Assembly (NCBI RefSeq): GCF_009466385.1
Contig: NZ_WIAQ01000002.1
Span: 302,415-366,414 of the forward strand
Direction of reading: 5' to 3'
Length of the DNA stretch: 64,000 nt
Source: Peribacillus tepidiphilus
GTDB taxonomy: Bacteria > Bacillota > Bacilli > Bacillales > DSM-1321
Positions within the stretch are counted from its first letter, which is position 1. Each line of letters begins with the position of its first letter. Shown one piece after another: positions 46,646 through 55,878 of the stretch. The notes under the pieces are model-generated. The model saw nothing but the letters and a program-made list of their open reading frames with translations. It was not told the origin of the DNA and ran no database searches. The translations under genes and the position numbers were made by a program.

Positions 46646-46731
46646 GTAGGAAAAATCCAGTTTTGTATTTTTTTATTGGTGTTTTCGTAAATTTTGTTGT
46701 TTTTTAGTGTAAATTAACTTTAAATCTCTGA

Positions 46732-46916
46732 GTTGATTGTAGCGGAGGGTACTTTACTCCTAGAAAATACATTCGCATTTCCTTCGTGCGGTGTTTATTC
46801 GAGGAAGCTTATCAATGTTCTGCGGGAAAAAGAGGAAAGTGGGAGACCCCACAGGCGGTCCGCCGAGGAGTGACATCCTTCCCCACGGAAAGCAAGTGCC
46901 TCTCGCTGCAATCAAC
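46732..46916. repeat. Long imperfect-hairpin dispersed repeat
   Basis: The element starts GTTGATTGTAGCGGAGGGTAC and ends GTGCCTCTCGCTGCAATCAAC, terminal inverted repeats of 21 bases with about four mismatches. Inside are CTGCGGGAAAAAGAGGAAAG, CCCCACAGGCGGTCCGCCGAGGAG and CCCACGGAAAGCAAG. This design is known to me from non-coding repeats scattered in Bacillus and relatives. It is GC-richer than its surroundings. ORFs through it are meaningless. Confidence 0.7.
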
Positions 46917-47073
46917 GGGCAATCTTTAAAGTCTAAAAACAACAATCTATTTGAAAAGAGCCTTTTTAATTAGAATCAACCAAATCAAGTTATTTTTTCT
47001 TCAAAATGGGGTATCCAAAAGCCGAAAATCGACTTATTGGACCCCCCTTCCTGATACCTATTACTAGAAAAAA

Positions 47074-48567
47074 TTAACCTCTGTCATCTTGACTATATAT
47101 GTCTACTATTTTCTCCAATGACGAATTTGCTTTTTCAACGGAAGCAAACAATAAAGAATTTTGATGGGCTTGAGCTTGGGTATTTGAAGCCAATTCTTGA
47201 AGCTGGGCGCTTGATTGTTCAATGATGGCGCTGAACTCGTTGACCGATTGAGCTACCGTCTTTGAAGAATCTTCAATTGAGCGAATGTGATCATGGGATT
47301 CTTGAATTTTCTCCTTCAACAAGGAGACGTGTTTAAATATTTCTGAAAAAGCAAGTTTTGAATTATGAGCTAGCGTTAAGTTTGATTTCATCTGATTAGA
47401 TGCGTTGACTATACTCTCATTATTGTTCTCGGTTTCAGATTGCACAGAATCAAGGTTAGAAGAGATTAAAGCAGCTGTTTGGCTTGTAATTTCAGCCAGT
47501 TTTCTTACTTCTTCCGCTACGACAGCAAATCCTTTTCCGCTATCTCCAGCTCTTGCTGCTTCGATTGATGCATTAAGCGCTAAAAGGTTTGTCTGCTGAG
47601 AAATTTGTTGTATATTTTTAACATAGCCTACTGCCTCATTCACTTCTGAAGTTAAGGTCTCTGTTCGCTTTACAATTTCATTCGTTAAATCATAATATTT
47701 TTCTAATTCTCTTTCAAGCGTCTCGACTAATGTTTGGCCAGTAAATCCGGCTTTTTCTGTCTGTTCTGAATTTTGTAAAAGCTGTTTTGATATTTCCATA
47801 AGTTCTTCTACCATTTGAGAAGTGTTAGCAACCGCACCATTGATATCTTGAATCGTATCAGATTGAACTTGAACACCGGAAGCAAGCTCTGTAATGGATG
47901 TTGACATTTCGTTTACTGCCGTATGGTTCTCAAAGCTTCGATCTTTGACAGTTGCCATCATGTTTTTGAGTACAAATGTATTATCTTTCAATATTTCTTT
48001 TATTTCCATGTCCCTTTTTAAAAGTTTTTCCGTTTCCATTTGGATTTTCGTTAATTGATTGGACATATTATTTGAGATTGCAAGCTGAAAATACAGTAAT
48101 ATGCTAACTAGACCATGTAAAAGAAAAACGGTTACATAATTTTTGGTTTCGAGTGGTAAGACATCATGATTAAAAAAGGTATACAGTATCAGCACTCCAA
48201 AGCCTAATAAAGACCCGAGCAAGAGTACAAACTTATCCATGTAAATCGCTGTTGTAGCAATAACAAAATACACTAAAATATAAGCAGTTGCTGATACACT
48301 GTTTTGCATAATGATAAAAATGACAACAGCTACAATGCTAGCAGCCAAATAGGGTATGATATGAATCCAGCGGTTTGTATAATGAAGGAAAGCTATAATT
48401 CCGACGCCTAGTCCTCCACCTATAATAATGGAGAGAATGACTGCAAGGTCTTTTTTCATCGCAATATCAACAATTGCAGCTAGTATGACAGATACTAAAG
48501 TAGCTTTGACTACTAAACTGTTTTTTTGCATTAATGTTTCTGATTTTAAAGCCTCTATTGTACTCAC
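47074..48567 (-). CDS. Methyl-accepting chemotaxis protein without extracellular sensor domain
   Basis: This 497-residue receptor has six closely spaced membrane helices in the first ~165 residues with no extracellular ligand domain and no recognisable HAMP. A coiled-coil signalling domain follows, with the highly conserved hairpin tip [41 protein letters not shown] (split: [34 protein letters not shown]) near residue 330. It may sense something in the membrane. It starts at GTG, with GAGGTGA seven bases upstream. Its location between spoIIIA and accBC is not that of B. subtilis, and it is flanked by the hairpin repeat, so it is accessory. Confidence 0.92.
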   Translation of the reverse strand: MSTIEALKSETLMQKNSLVVKATLVSVILAAIVDIAMKKDLAVILSIIIGGGLGVGIIAFLHYTNRWIHIIPYLAASIVAVVIFIIMQNSVSATAYILVYFVIATTAIYMDKFVLLLGSLLGFGVLILYTFFNHDVLPLETKNYVTVFLLHGLVSILLYFQLAISNNMSNQLTKIQMETEKLLKRDMEIKEILKDNTFVLKNMMATVKDRSFENHTAVNEMSTSITELASGVQVQSDTIQDINGAVANTSQMVEELMEISKQLLQNSEQTEKAGFTGQTLVETLERELEKYYDLTNEIVKRTETLTSEVNEAVGYVKNIQQISQQTNLLALNASIEAARAGDSGKGFAVVAEEVRKLAEITSQTAALISSNLDSVQSETENNNESIVNASNQMKSNLTLAHNSKLAFSEIFKHVSLLKEKIQESHDHIRSIEDSSKTVAQSVNEFSAIIEQSSAQLQELASNTQAQAHQNSLLFASVEKANSSLEKIVDIYSQDDRG

Positions 48568-48924
48568 TATTTGTTCACCTCATAAATAGATTCGAAATTA
48601 CTATTATTTTTATACTAGATTCATTTTCCAAAACCCTCCAAAATTCTACAAAGCCCTATAATTAATGTTTCTATATTACTATTAAAAATTCCTCTCTGAA
48701 TATTCACAATTTATAAATAAAAGATTATTATTATTTATAGATTTATTAAAGGTGGAAGAGTTGTTGAATTTTGACTAGATATTATCGTATGATATTAGTA
48801 TCTAGTCATAAAAAGTGTGGCTAATACGACAAATAGTGCATGTATAAAATTAGTCAGCTTTTTTCCTGTTTAAAAGGATAACTTTGATACCAATACTATA
48901 AATAGTGGGATAGGGGTGTATGAA
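48568..48924. other. Divergent region between the chemotaxis receptor and accB
   Basis: Very AT-rich; it holds the accBC promoter and FapR-like inverted repeat (48771-48812). No ORF is seen. Confidence 0.5.
48771..48812 (+). promoter_or_regulatory. accBC promoter with FapR-like operator
   Basis: TGACTAGATA and TATCTAGTCA form a perfect 10-bp inverted repeat 17 bases apart. The right arm, read ATTAGTATCTAGTCATAA, differs from the FapR consensus (WTTAKTACCWRRTMWTAA type) at one base. Between and over the arms is a sigma-A-like core: TTGACT, then about 16 bases, then TATTAG. FapR is the malonyl-CoA-sensing repressor of fatty acid synthesis, and accBC makes malonyl-CoA, so the site makes sense, but it is not tested. 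Confidence 0.55.
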
Positions 48925-49437
48925 ATGTTAAAAGTTCAAGAAATTAGAGAACTGATCAAACTTGTCAATCAATCCAACATTGACGAATTTGAGTATGAAC
49001 AAGAAGGTACTAGGATTAAAATGAAAAAATCAACCGCTGGATCTGCTACGCAAGCACCGGTAATCCAGCAGTCGGTGGTTGAAAAGCCTGAAGTTGCAGT
49101 TGTTCAGCCCCCTCAGGCTACAGTAGCTGCAAAAGTGGAAACAACCGTTCAACAGCCAGTTCAGGAAGTACAACAGAAAGAAAAAGAAGATTCAAATCTA
49201 CATAAAATCACGTCACCTATGGTTGGTACATTCTATCAATCTCCATCACCTGGGGCGGACGCTTATGTCAAACCAGGTTCCAGAGTTACAAAGGATTCGA
49301 TCGTATGTATCGTGGAAGCAATGAAGCTGTTTAATGAAATTGAGGCTGAAGTCGATGGAGAAATAGTAGAAGTATTAGTAAAAGATGGCCAATTGGTTGA
49401 ATATGGACAGCCTTTATTTTTGGTGAAAGTTGATTAA
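48925..49437 (+). CDS. accB: Biotin carboxyl carrier protein of acetyl-CoA carboxylase
   Basis: This 170-residue carrier has an N-terminal helical part ([19 protein letters not shown]), a flexible proline/alanine/glutamine/valine linker (residues ~45-95), and a biotinyl domain with the biotin lysine in [13 protein letters not shown] (~residue 135). ATG at 48925 follows AGGGG by eight bases; a GTG three codons earlier overlaps the site. First gene of accBC. Confidence 0.95.
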   Translation: MLKVQEIRELIKLVNQSNIDEFEYEQEGTRIKMKKSTAGSATQAPVIQQSVVEKPEVAVVQPPQATVAAKVETTVQQPVQEVQQKEKEDSNLHKITSPMVGTFYQSPSPGADAYVKPGSRVTKDSIVCIVEAMKLFNEIEAEVDGEIVEVLVKDGQLVEYGQPLFLVKVD

Positions 49438-49451
49438 GGAGCGTCATTGCT

Positions 49452-50804
49452 ATGATAAAAAAGCTATTAGTGGCAAATAGAGGAGAAATTGCTGTCCGCG
49501 TCATCCGTGCATGTAAGGAGCTTGGCATTGAAACAGTAGCGGTTTATTCAGAGGCTGACCGTGATGCGTTACATGTTCAGCTTGCGGATGAAGCATATTG
49601 TATTGGCCCGAAAACTTCAAAAGATAGCTATTTGAATTTTACCAATATCATTAGTACAGCTAAGCTGACTGGTTGTGATGCCATTCATCCAGGCTACGGT
49701 TTTTTAGCAGAAAATGCTGACTTCGCTGAGTTGTGTCGTGAATGCAGCATCACGTTTGTCGGTCCAACACCTGAAGCTATTTCGAAAATGGGTACGAAGG
49801 ATGTAGCGAGAGAAACCATGAGAAAAGCAGGTGTTCCAATCGTTCCTGGGTCTCAAGGAATCATTAAAGACGTGGATGATGCACTAGAATTAGCAGAGGA
49901 AATCGGTTACCCTGTTATCATTAAAGCGACTGCTGGTGGAGGGGGTAAGGGAATCCGTGTTGCAAGAACAAAGGAAGAACTAGTCAAGGGTATTCAAATG
50001 ACCCAGCAGGAAGCAATGACAGCGTTTGGTAACCCGGGTGTATATATTGAAAAATTCATTGAAGAATTCAGACACGTTGAAATCCAGGTGCTGGCTGACC
50101 AGTATGGAAATACCATTCATTTAGGAGAAAGAGATTGTTCCATTCAAAGAAGGATGCAAAAGCTTCTTGAAGAAACCCCGTCACCAGCCATTGACGGAGA
50201 AATTAGAAAAGAAATGGGAGAAGCTGCTGTCAAAGCAGCCTTAGCTGTTGAATATACTGGCGCCGGAACTGTAGAATTTATATATGACTATCAAAACAGA
50301 CAGTTTTATTTTATGGAAATGAATACACGCATCCAAGTTGAGCACCCTGTAACCGAAATGGTGACGGGAGTTGACTTAATTAAAGAGCAAATAAAGGTTG
50401 CATCCGGAGAAAAACTTTGTTTAACTCAAGAAGAGGTCTCTTTCACAGGATGGGCAATCGAGTGCAGAATCAATGCTGAAAATCCAGAGAAGAACTTTAT
50501 GCCTTCTCCTGGAAAAATAAATATGTACCTGCCGCCTGGGGGATATGGAGTGAGAATTGACTCAGCAGCCTATCCTGGCTATTCAATCCCACCCTATTAT
50601 GATTCTATGATTGCAAAGGTCATCACTCATGGAAAAACACGTGAGGAAGCGATCGCACGCATGAAAAGAGCATTGGGAGAATTTGTAATAGAAGGCATAC
50701 ACACAACGATTCCTTTCCATCTAAAGCTATTACAGCATGAAAAATTCGTAGAAGGAGACTTTAATACAAAGTTTCTTGAATTATATGACGTTATGAAGTC
50801 ATAA
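49452..50804 (+). CDS. accC: Biotin carboxylase subunit of acetyl-CoA carboxylase
   Basis: This 450-residue ATP-grasp enzyme carboxylates biotin on AccB, the first step towards malonyl-CoA. The N-terminal [21 protein letters not shown] loop [14 protein letters not shown] (~residue 158), and active-site [15 protein letters not shown] (~288) are canonical. Length is normal. It starts 14 bases after accB, with AAGGAGCG upstream. Confidence 0.96.
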   Translation: MIKKLLVANRGEIAVRVIRACKELGIETVAVYSEADRDALHVQLADEAYCIGPKTSKDSYLNFTNIISTAKLTGCDAIHPGYGFLAENADFAELCRECSITFVGPTPEAISKMGTKDVARETMRKAGVPIVPGSQGIIKDVDDALELAEEIGYPVIIKATAGGGGKGIRVARTKEELVKGIQMTQQEAMTAFGNPGVYIEKFIEEFRHVEIQVLADQYGNTIHLGERDCSIQRRMQKLLEETPSPAIDGEIRKEMGEAAVKAALAVEYTGAGTVEFIYDYQNRQFYFMEMNTRIQVEHPVTEMVTGVDLIKEQIKVASGEKLCLTQEEVSFTGWAIECRINAENPEKNFMPSPGKINMYLPPGGYGVRIDSAAYPGYSIPPYYDSMIAKVITHGKTREEAIARMKRALGEFVIEGIHTTIPFHLKLLQHEKFVEGDFNTKFLELYDVMKS

Positions 50805-50829
50805 TATAAGGACATTGGAGGTGTTGAAT

Positions 50830-51237
50830 ATGGCAGAAAACAATATGTTAGAAATGAAACAAGCAACCGACAGCTTAGGTAAAGTAGAAATAGCTCCGGA
50901 AGTGATTGAAGTGATTGCGGGGATCGCTGCTTCAGAAGTTGAAGGAGTTGCACAAATGCGTGGGAACTTCGCATCGGGTGTTGTTGAGAGACTAGGAAAG
51001 AAAAACCACGGAAAAGGTGTAAAGGTCGAATTGTCCGATGAAGCTATTAAAGTGGATGTATATTGTGTAATGAAATTTGGCGTATCCATTCCAAAGGTCG
51101 CACAAGAAGTCCAAGATAATATTCGACAAGCCTTGCTAAACATGACTGCTTTAGAAGCTGATGAAGTAAACATCCATGTTGTGGGAGTGCAATTTGAATC
51201 AGCTAAACAAGAAGTCGAATTGAATGAGGAAATTTAA
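50830..51237 (+). CDS. yqhY: Asp23/Gls24 family protein YqhY
   Basis: This 135-residue protein is of the Asp23/Gls24 family, with VEIAPEVIEVIAGIAASEVEGV near the N-terminus and a DVYCVMKFGVSIPKVAQEVQDNI segment. In B. subtilis, YqhY is cotranscribed with accBC, and loss of it disturbs acetyl-CoA carboxylase control. The same order here supports that link. ATG at 50830 follows GGAGGTG by six bases. Confidence 0.93.
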   Translation: MAENNMLEMKQATDSLGKVEIAPEVIEVIAGIAASEVEGVAQMRGNFASGVVERLGKKNHGKGVKVELSDEAIKVDVYCVMKFGVSIPKVAQEVQDNIRQALLNMTALEADEVNIHVVGVQFESAKQEVELNEEI

Positions 51238-51247
51238 TTAAGTCAAA

Positions 51248-51282
51248 CTAACTGTCCAAAATTATTTTTGGGCAGTTTTTTT
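51248..51282 (+). terminator. Terminator after yqhY
   Basis: AACTGTCCAAAA pairs with TTTTGGGCAGTT (one wobble pair) and is followed by T. Confidence 0.9.
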
Positions 51283-51609
51283 AGGGAATAATAGAGAGGT
51301 AGACACATGAATGAATCCTCAGATGTTGAAACTGTTCCCATTTATGCTTACAATAAATAATGTTTTTTCTTCATAAAGGAAGCTCAATATTACCAAAGGA
51401 GTTTCAGAGTAGTATTTTTCTCTCTTGCCTATTTAAAAATTATGATTATTAAGTTTTTCCTTATGTTCCACTAATTTTTGGGTAAAAATAAGACTGAAAT
51501 TAAAATAAACTCTTAATAATTATGAATATACTACCCTCCATTGTTCGTTTATGCTATTATTTCTATAATGAAAATCGAAAAAGACCAATACTTAAAAAGG
51601 AGTTCATAA
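51283..51609. other. yqhY-nusB intergenic region
   Basis: AT-rich, with the nusB promoter at its end. A 17-codon frame at 51307-51360 has a passable ribosome binding site (AGAGAGGT) but no other support. Confidence 0.5.
51541..51569 (+). promoter_or_regulatory. Sigma-A promoter of the nusB operon
   Basis: TTGTTC and TATAAT, separated by 17 bases, lie about 40 bases before nusB. The -10 is perfect; the -35 matches four of six. Confidence 0.75.
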
Positions 51610-52002
51610 ATGAAGAGAAGAGAAGCGAGAGAAAAAGCTTTACAGGCTCTTTTTCAAATTGATTTGGCGAATGCCGATGTAAATGAAGCGATTGAAAGCG
51701 TGCTAGAAGATCGAAAAAGTGACGAATATTTTGAATTTCTCGTGCGAGGAACAGCTGACAAAAAACAAGAAATTGATGAAATCATTAAAAAAAATCTCGA
51801 AAAGTGGAGATTGGAACGTTTAGCGAATGTAGATCGTAATATCCTGAGACTCGCTGTTTTTGAAATGTTGGATAGTGAGGAAACACCCGTAAAGGTTGTA
51901 ATTGATGAAGCAATTGAAATTGCAAAGCTTTATGGCGATGAATCTTCCGGCAAATTTGTTAATGCAGTTCTTTCTAAAGTAAAAACTTATTTAAATAAGT
52001 GA
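51610..52002 (+). CDS. nusB: Transcription antitermination factor NusB
   Basis: This 130-residue helical RNA-binding protein works with NusE (S10) in rRNA antitermination. It begins MKRREAREKALQALFQIDLAN and has the ANVDRNILRLAVFEML and DEAIEIAKLYGDESSGKFVNAVLSKV segments (the latter split: DEAIEIAKLYGDESS, KFVNAVL). AAAAGGAG precedes the ATG. First gene of a likely long operon through recN. Confidence 0.95.
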   Translation: MKRREAREKALQALFQIDLANADVNEAIESVLEDRKSDEYFEFLVRGTADKKQEIDEIIKKNLEKWRLERLANVDRNILRLAVFEMLDSEETPVKVVIDEAIEIAKLYGDESSGKFVNAVLSKVKTYLNK

Positions 52003-52102
52003 TTCCCGTGTTTGAAGTTTTTTGATGTCAAGTGAATATCTTCTATTCACTTGGCTTAATCATAATGTTTTGCCAGATATAAAGGTAAGAGAGGGAGAGA
52101 AA

Positions 52103-52978
52103 ATGACAGCAAAAATCATTGATGGAAAAGAAATTGCACACAAGGTAAGAAAAAATATTGCCAAGGAAGTGGAAATTCTTAAGGCGAAAAAAATTACCCC
52201 TGGTCTAGCCGTTATTTTAGTAGGAAATAATCAGGCTTCTAGAGCATATGTGACCATGAAGGAAAAAGCGTGTAAAGAGCTTGGTATGTACTCATTATTG
52301 CTTGAATATCCGGAAGACTTGGGGCAAGATGAGCTTCTTTCCAAAATTGAAGAATTGAATCAGGATAAAAGCATACATGGAATTCTTGTTCAGCTTCCGC
52401 TTCCGAAACAAATCAATGAAATGGCAGTAATTGAAGCGATCTCTCCTGAAAAAGATGTAGATGGTTTCCACCCAATAAATATCGGTCGAATGATGACTGG
52501 ACAGGATGCTTTTTATCCTTGTACACCATATGGCATTATGGTCATGCTAGAGCATATAGGCTATGATGTTGCCGGAAAGCATGCAGTGATCGTTGGAAGA
52601 AGCAATATTGTCGGAAAGCCATCTGGTCAGCTTTTCTTAAATAAAAATGCGACAGTAACCTATTGTCACTCTAGAACTACAGATTTGGCTTATCATACTA
52701 AACAGGCCGATATTTTAGTCGCTGCTGTCGGAATCCGGAATTTAATTACTGCAGAACACGTCAAACCTGGGGCAGTAGTTATCGATGTGGGAATGAATCG
52801 TGACGACGAAGGAAAGCTTTGTGGAGATGTAGATTTCGATGCAGTAAAAAACATTGCTTCCTACATAACTCCAGTCCCTAAAGGTGTAGGACCAATGACC
52901 ATTACGATGCTGTTATTTAACACATTAAAGTCTGCCAAAAAAATTCATGAAAAAGAACTTCAAGCACTGAACTGTTAA
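52103..52978 (+). CDS. folD: Bifunctional methylenetetrahydrofolate dehydrogenase/cyclohydrolase
   Basis: This 291-residue enzyme interconverts methylene-, methenyl- and 10-formyl-THF using NADP. The catalytic lysine region is [12 protein letters not shown] (~residue 50), with [13 protein letters not shown] near 93, the Rossmann loop [12 protein letters not shown] near 162, and [11 protein letters not shown] near 262. ATG at 52103 follows GAGGGAGAG; the longer frame has no site. It links to glycine cleavage, which feeds methylene-THF. Confidence 0.94.
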   Translation: MTAKIIDGKEIAHKVRKNIAKEVEILKAKKITPGLAVILVGNNQASRAYVTMKEKACKELGMYSLLLEYPEDLGQDELLSKIEELNQDKSIHGILVQLPLPKQINEMAVIEAISPEKDVDGFHPINIGRMMTGQDAFYPCTPYGIMVMLEHIGYDVAGKHAVIVGRSNIVGKPSGQLFLNKNATVTYCHSRTTDLAYHTKQADILVAAVGIRNLITAEHVKPGAVVIDVGMNRDDEGKLCGDVDFDAVKNIASYITPVPKGVGPMTITMLLFNTLKSAKKIHEKELQALNC

Positions 52979-53005
52979 GAAAAAGCATTTAATACTTAAA
53001 AGTAT

Positions 53006-53045
53006 CTGCCCACTTGTTTATAATAACAGGAGGGCAGTTTTTTTA
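53006..53045 (+). terminator. Terminator-like hairpin after folD
   Basis: CTGCCC and CTTGTT arms pair with AACAGG and GGGCAG, followed by seven T. It may reduce but not necessarily stop reading into xseA. Confidence 0.75.
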
Positions 53046-53076
53046 CCTTAAAAGTTTTTTATAAGGAGACATTCCA

Positions 53077-54429
53077 TTGAGCGTTCAAGGTTATCTAACC
53101 GTATCTGCTTTAACTAAATATATAAAAAGAAAATTTGATAGGGATCCGCATTTGCAAGAAGTGTACATAAAAGGAGAAATCTCAAATTTAAAGATTCATT
53201 CTAGCGGACATATGTATTTTACATTAAAGGACGACAAAGCTCGGCTCCTAGCTGTTATGTTCAACCATAACAATCTTTCACTCTCTTTTCAACCTGAAAA
53301 CGGCATGAAGGTGTTAGTGAAAGGTGCTATTTCTGTTTATGAACAATCTGGTCAATACCAGATCTATGTAAAAGAAATGTCTCAGGATGGCCTTGGGGAT
53401 TTATTTGTCCGTTTTGAGGAGTTAAAGAACAAGCTTTTAAAAGAAGGACTTTTTTCTCCTGAATATAAAAAGCCTCTTCCACAATACCCAAAAACGATCG
53501 GCATTGTGACATCACCAACTGGAGCAGCTATTCGCGATATTCTGATTACCTTAAAACGAAGATACCCAATTGGAAATGTTCTACTTTTTCCTGCGCTGGT
53601 CCAAGGAGCCAATGCTCCTGCTTCCATATCAAGAGCAATCGAAAAAGCTAACAGCTATGATCTGGATGTATTAATTGTAGGTCGAGGGGGAGGTTCTATT
53701 GAGGAGCTTTGGGCCTTTAATGAGGAAGAGGTTGCAAGAGCGATCTTTGCGTCTACTATTCCTATCATTTCTGCTGTAGGCCATGAAACAGATACGACAA
53801 TAGCTGATTTTGTTGCGGATGTTAGAGCAGCAACACCTACTGCAGCTGCTGAGCTTGCTGCTCCGAGCAGGGATGAATTAAAAAGAAAAATCGATATGAT
53901 TCAAACTCGTTTGTCAAGGGCAATCGCGACGAAAGTAAGCCAGAAGGAAGCCTTGCTTGAGCGTTTGGAGAAATCCTATGCTTTCCGATATCCGCAAAAA
54001 CTGTATGAACAAAAAATCGAACAGCTAGACCGAACATTTGAAAGTTTACATAAGAGTGGAATCCGTTATTTTATGAAAAAAATGGACCATTATAAGAGTT
54101 TAGCCTCTGTATTACAAAAACATCATCCTCAAAACCGCATGGAGCAAATGAGATCTGAATTACAAAGACAATACCGTAGCTTAAACAGATCGTTACTCAA
54201 TATCTTGAAATTAAAGGAAAAAGAGTTTTCAGGGACCAATGGAAAGCTTCTTATGCTAAACCCCTTACAAATCATGGAAAGAGGCTACAGTGTGGTTTTT
54301 GATGATGAAGAAAAATTGATAAAAAGCCAAGAGCAGGTAAAGATTGGAGACGAAATCGAAGTCGTCTTAAAAGACGGTCGCCTCCGCTGCGAAGTGAAAA
54401 ACAAGAAGGAGAACGAATGGAATGAATAA
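53077..54429 (+). CDS. xseA: Exodeoxyribonuclease VII large subunit
   Basis: This 450-residue subunit, with XseB, degrades single-stranded DNA from both ends. An N-terminal OB-fold (VYIKGEISNLKIHSSGHMYFTLKD, split: VYIKGEISNL, SGHMYFTLKD) is followed by the catalytic core with GIVTSPTGAAIRDI (~residue 142), GRGGGSIEELWAFNEE (~200) and SAVGHETDTTIADFVAD, and then a coiled-coil region. It starts at TTG, with AAGGAG eight bases upstream. Confidence 0.95.
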   Translation: MSVQGYLTVSALTKYIKRKFDRDPHLQEVYIKGEISNLKIHSSGHMYFTLKDDKARLLAVMFNHNNLSLSFQPENGMKVLVKGAISVYEQSGQYQIYVKEMSQDGLGDLFVRFEELKNKLLKEGLFSPEYKKPLPQYPKTIGIVTSPTGAAIRDILITLKRRYPIGNVLLFPALVQGANAPASISRAIEKANSYDLDVLIVGRGGGSIEELWAFNEEEVARAIFASTIPIISAVGHETDTTIADFVADVRAATPTAAAELAAPSRDELKRKIDMIQTRLSRAIATKVSQKEALLERLEKSYAFRYPQKLYEQKIEQLDRTFESLHKSGIRYFMKKMDHYKSLASVLQKHHPQNRMEQMRSELQRQYRSLNRSLLNILKLKEKEFSGTNGKLLMLNPLQIMERGYSVVFDDEEKLIKSQEQVKIGDEIEVVLKDGRLRCEVKNKKENEWNE

Positions 54430-54661
54430 AGAAAAAGAATGGACTTTTGAAGAAGCGTTAGAACAGCTTGAAGCAATTGTCGAGCAATTAGAAGAAGGGG
54501 ATGTTCCCTTAGAAGAAGCTATTGCCATTTACAAAAAAGGGATGGACTTATCAAGAATTTGCCACAGCAAATTGGATGCTGTTCAAAAAGAGCTTGCACA
54601 AATTGTCAATGAAGATGGAGAAATTTCCCCATTTAAAATTTCAGAGGAGGAGAAAGAATGA
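54422..54661 (+). CDS. xseB: Exodeoxyribonuclease VII small subunit
   Basis: This 79-residue helical protein wraps the XseA coiled coil. It has the FEEALEQLEAIVEQLEEGDVP segment (split: FEEALEQLEAIVE, LEEGDVPLEEAI) typical of the family. It overlaps xseA by eight bases and ispA by four, so translation is coupled. Confidence 0.95.
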   Translation: MNKEKEWTFEEALEQLEAIVEQLEEGDVPLEEAIAIYKKGMDLSRICHSKLDAVQKELAQIVNEDGEISPFKISEEEKE

Positions 54662-55545
54662 CATCTTCCTCTTTTAAGGAGTTCACCTCCTTTTATAAAA
54701 AAAGAATCGATGAAAAACTAGTGCAATACGTAAATGAGCTTACAATGCCTGCTACTTTAAAAAAATCAATGATCTATTCACTTGAAGCGGGTGGGAAAAG
54801 AATCCGACCTCTTCTATTATTTGCTGTACTTAAGTCCTTTCAAAAGGATATTGAAATGGGATTACCTGCAGCTTGTGCGCTTGAAATGATTCATACTTAT
54901 TCGCTAATCCATGATGATCTTCCAAGTATGGATGACGATGACTTAAGAAGAGGAAAGCCGACCAACCACAAAGTTTTTGGAGAAGCAATGGCAATCTTGG
55001 CAGGTGATGCCTTACTGACTTATAGCTTTCAAATTTTGGCGGAAATGAAAGACATATCCCCGGAACAGCGCTTGTCGCTTATTACGCTAATTGCTAAATC
55101 AGCAGGTGCAGAAGGCATGGTCGGAGGACAAACAGCTGATATGGAGGGAGAAGGCAAGCAGTTAACGCTTGAGGAATTAGAATACATCCATAAAAATAAA
55201 ACCGGAAAACTTTTATCTGCTAGCGTGATGGCTGGAGCCATACTTGCAGAAGCAAATGATGAACAGAAGCACCATTTAGAAAGATTTGCTTATCATATCG
55301 GACTGGCTTTTCAAATTAGGGACGATATTCTTGATATAGAAGGAAACGAAGAACAAATCGGAAAGCCTGTAGGTAGTGATGAAATAAATAATAAAAGCAC
55401 TTACCCGTCATTGCTGACGCTTGATGGTGCGAAGGAAAAGCTTCGAGAAGAAATGGAAGCAGCCAAACAACATTTAGAAAATGCTCATTTGGAAGATCCG
55501 ATCCTCTTTGAATTAATGGAGTTCATTGGAAAAAGGGTTAGTTAG
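54658..55545 (+). CDS. ispA: Farnesyl diphosphate synthase
   Basis: This 295-residue prenyltransferase condenses IPP with DMAPP and geranyl-PP to farnesyl-PP. The first Asp-rich motif is SLIHDDLPSMDDDDLRRG (~residue 82), and the second is QIRDDILDIEG (~218). GGKRIRP near residue 44 binds IPP. The ATG overlaps the xseB stop (ATGA). It works with dxs, the next gene, in isoprenoid supply. Confidence 0.95.
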   Translation: MTSSSFKEFTSFYKKRIDEKLVQYVNELTMPATLKKSMIYSLEAGGKRIRPLLLFAVLKSFQKDIEMGLPAACALEMIHTYSLIHDDLPSMDDDDLRRGKPTNHKVFGEAMAILAGDALLTYSFQILAEMKDISPEQRLSLITLIAKSAGAEGMVGGQTADMEGEGKQLTLEELEYIHKNKTGKLLSASVMAGAILAEANDEQKHHLERFAYHIGLAFQIRDDILDIEGNEEQIGKPVGSDEINNKSTYPSLLTLDGAKEKLREEMEAAKQHLENAHLEDPILFELMEFIGKRVS

Positions 55546-55547
55546 GA

Positions 55548-55700
55548 TGAATTTCTTGTCCAGCTCTAAGTGTGAGATCTTCGGGTAAAATAAAAGCGAA
55601 ACTTCTTCTTCTGGTGAAGAACATGGCTTTGATTGGACGTCGTGACGTCGACGTTTGCCACAGGACATGCCAGGACGTTCTTTTAATAAAGAACGAATCG
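55548..55700. repeat. Dispersed intergenic repeat between ispA and dxs
   Basis: This non-coding block has GGACGTCGTGACGTCGACGTTTG-like sequence (GACGTCGTGACGTC palindromic core, then GACGTTTGCCACAGGACATG). I recall such motifs as a repeat in Bacillaceae genomes, and a degenerate relative is seen at 13410-13533. ORFs across it (for example to 55934) are not credible. Confidence 0.5.
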
Positions 55701-55878
55701 TGCGCATTCTACATTTCATTTCCCTTTTCTAATTTGAGATGGAAAATGTTTTGTGTTATATTAAATGAGAAAAAAACTAACGTCTTTTGGCTTGCCAGGT
55801 GCAAGCCTTTTATATACTTGCTTATAAAGTTTCGCAGAATCCAAAATGCGGAAATAAGAAAGAAAGTGAGTGATCCTG

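Noticed and set aside
46791..46973. 60-codon frame in the hairpin repeat
   Set aside because: Non-coding repeat; no ribosome binding site and no family resemblance.
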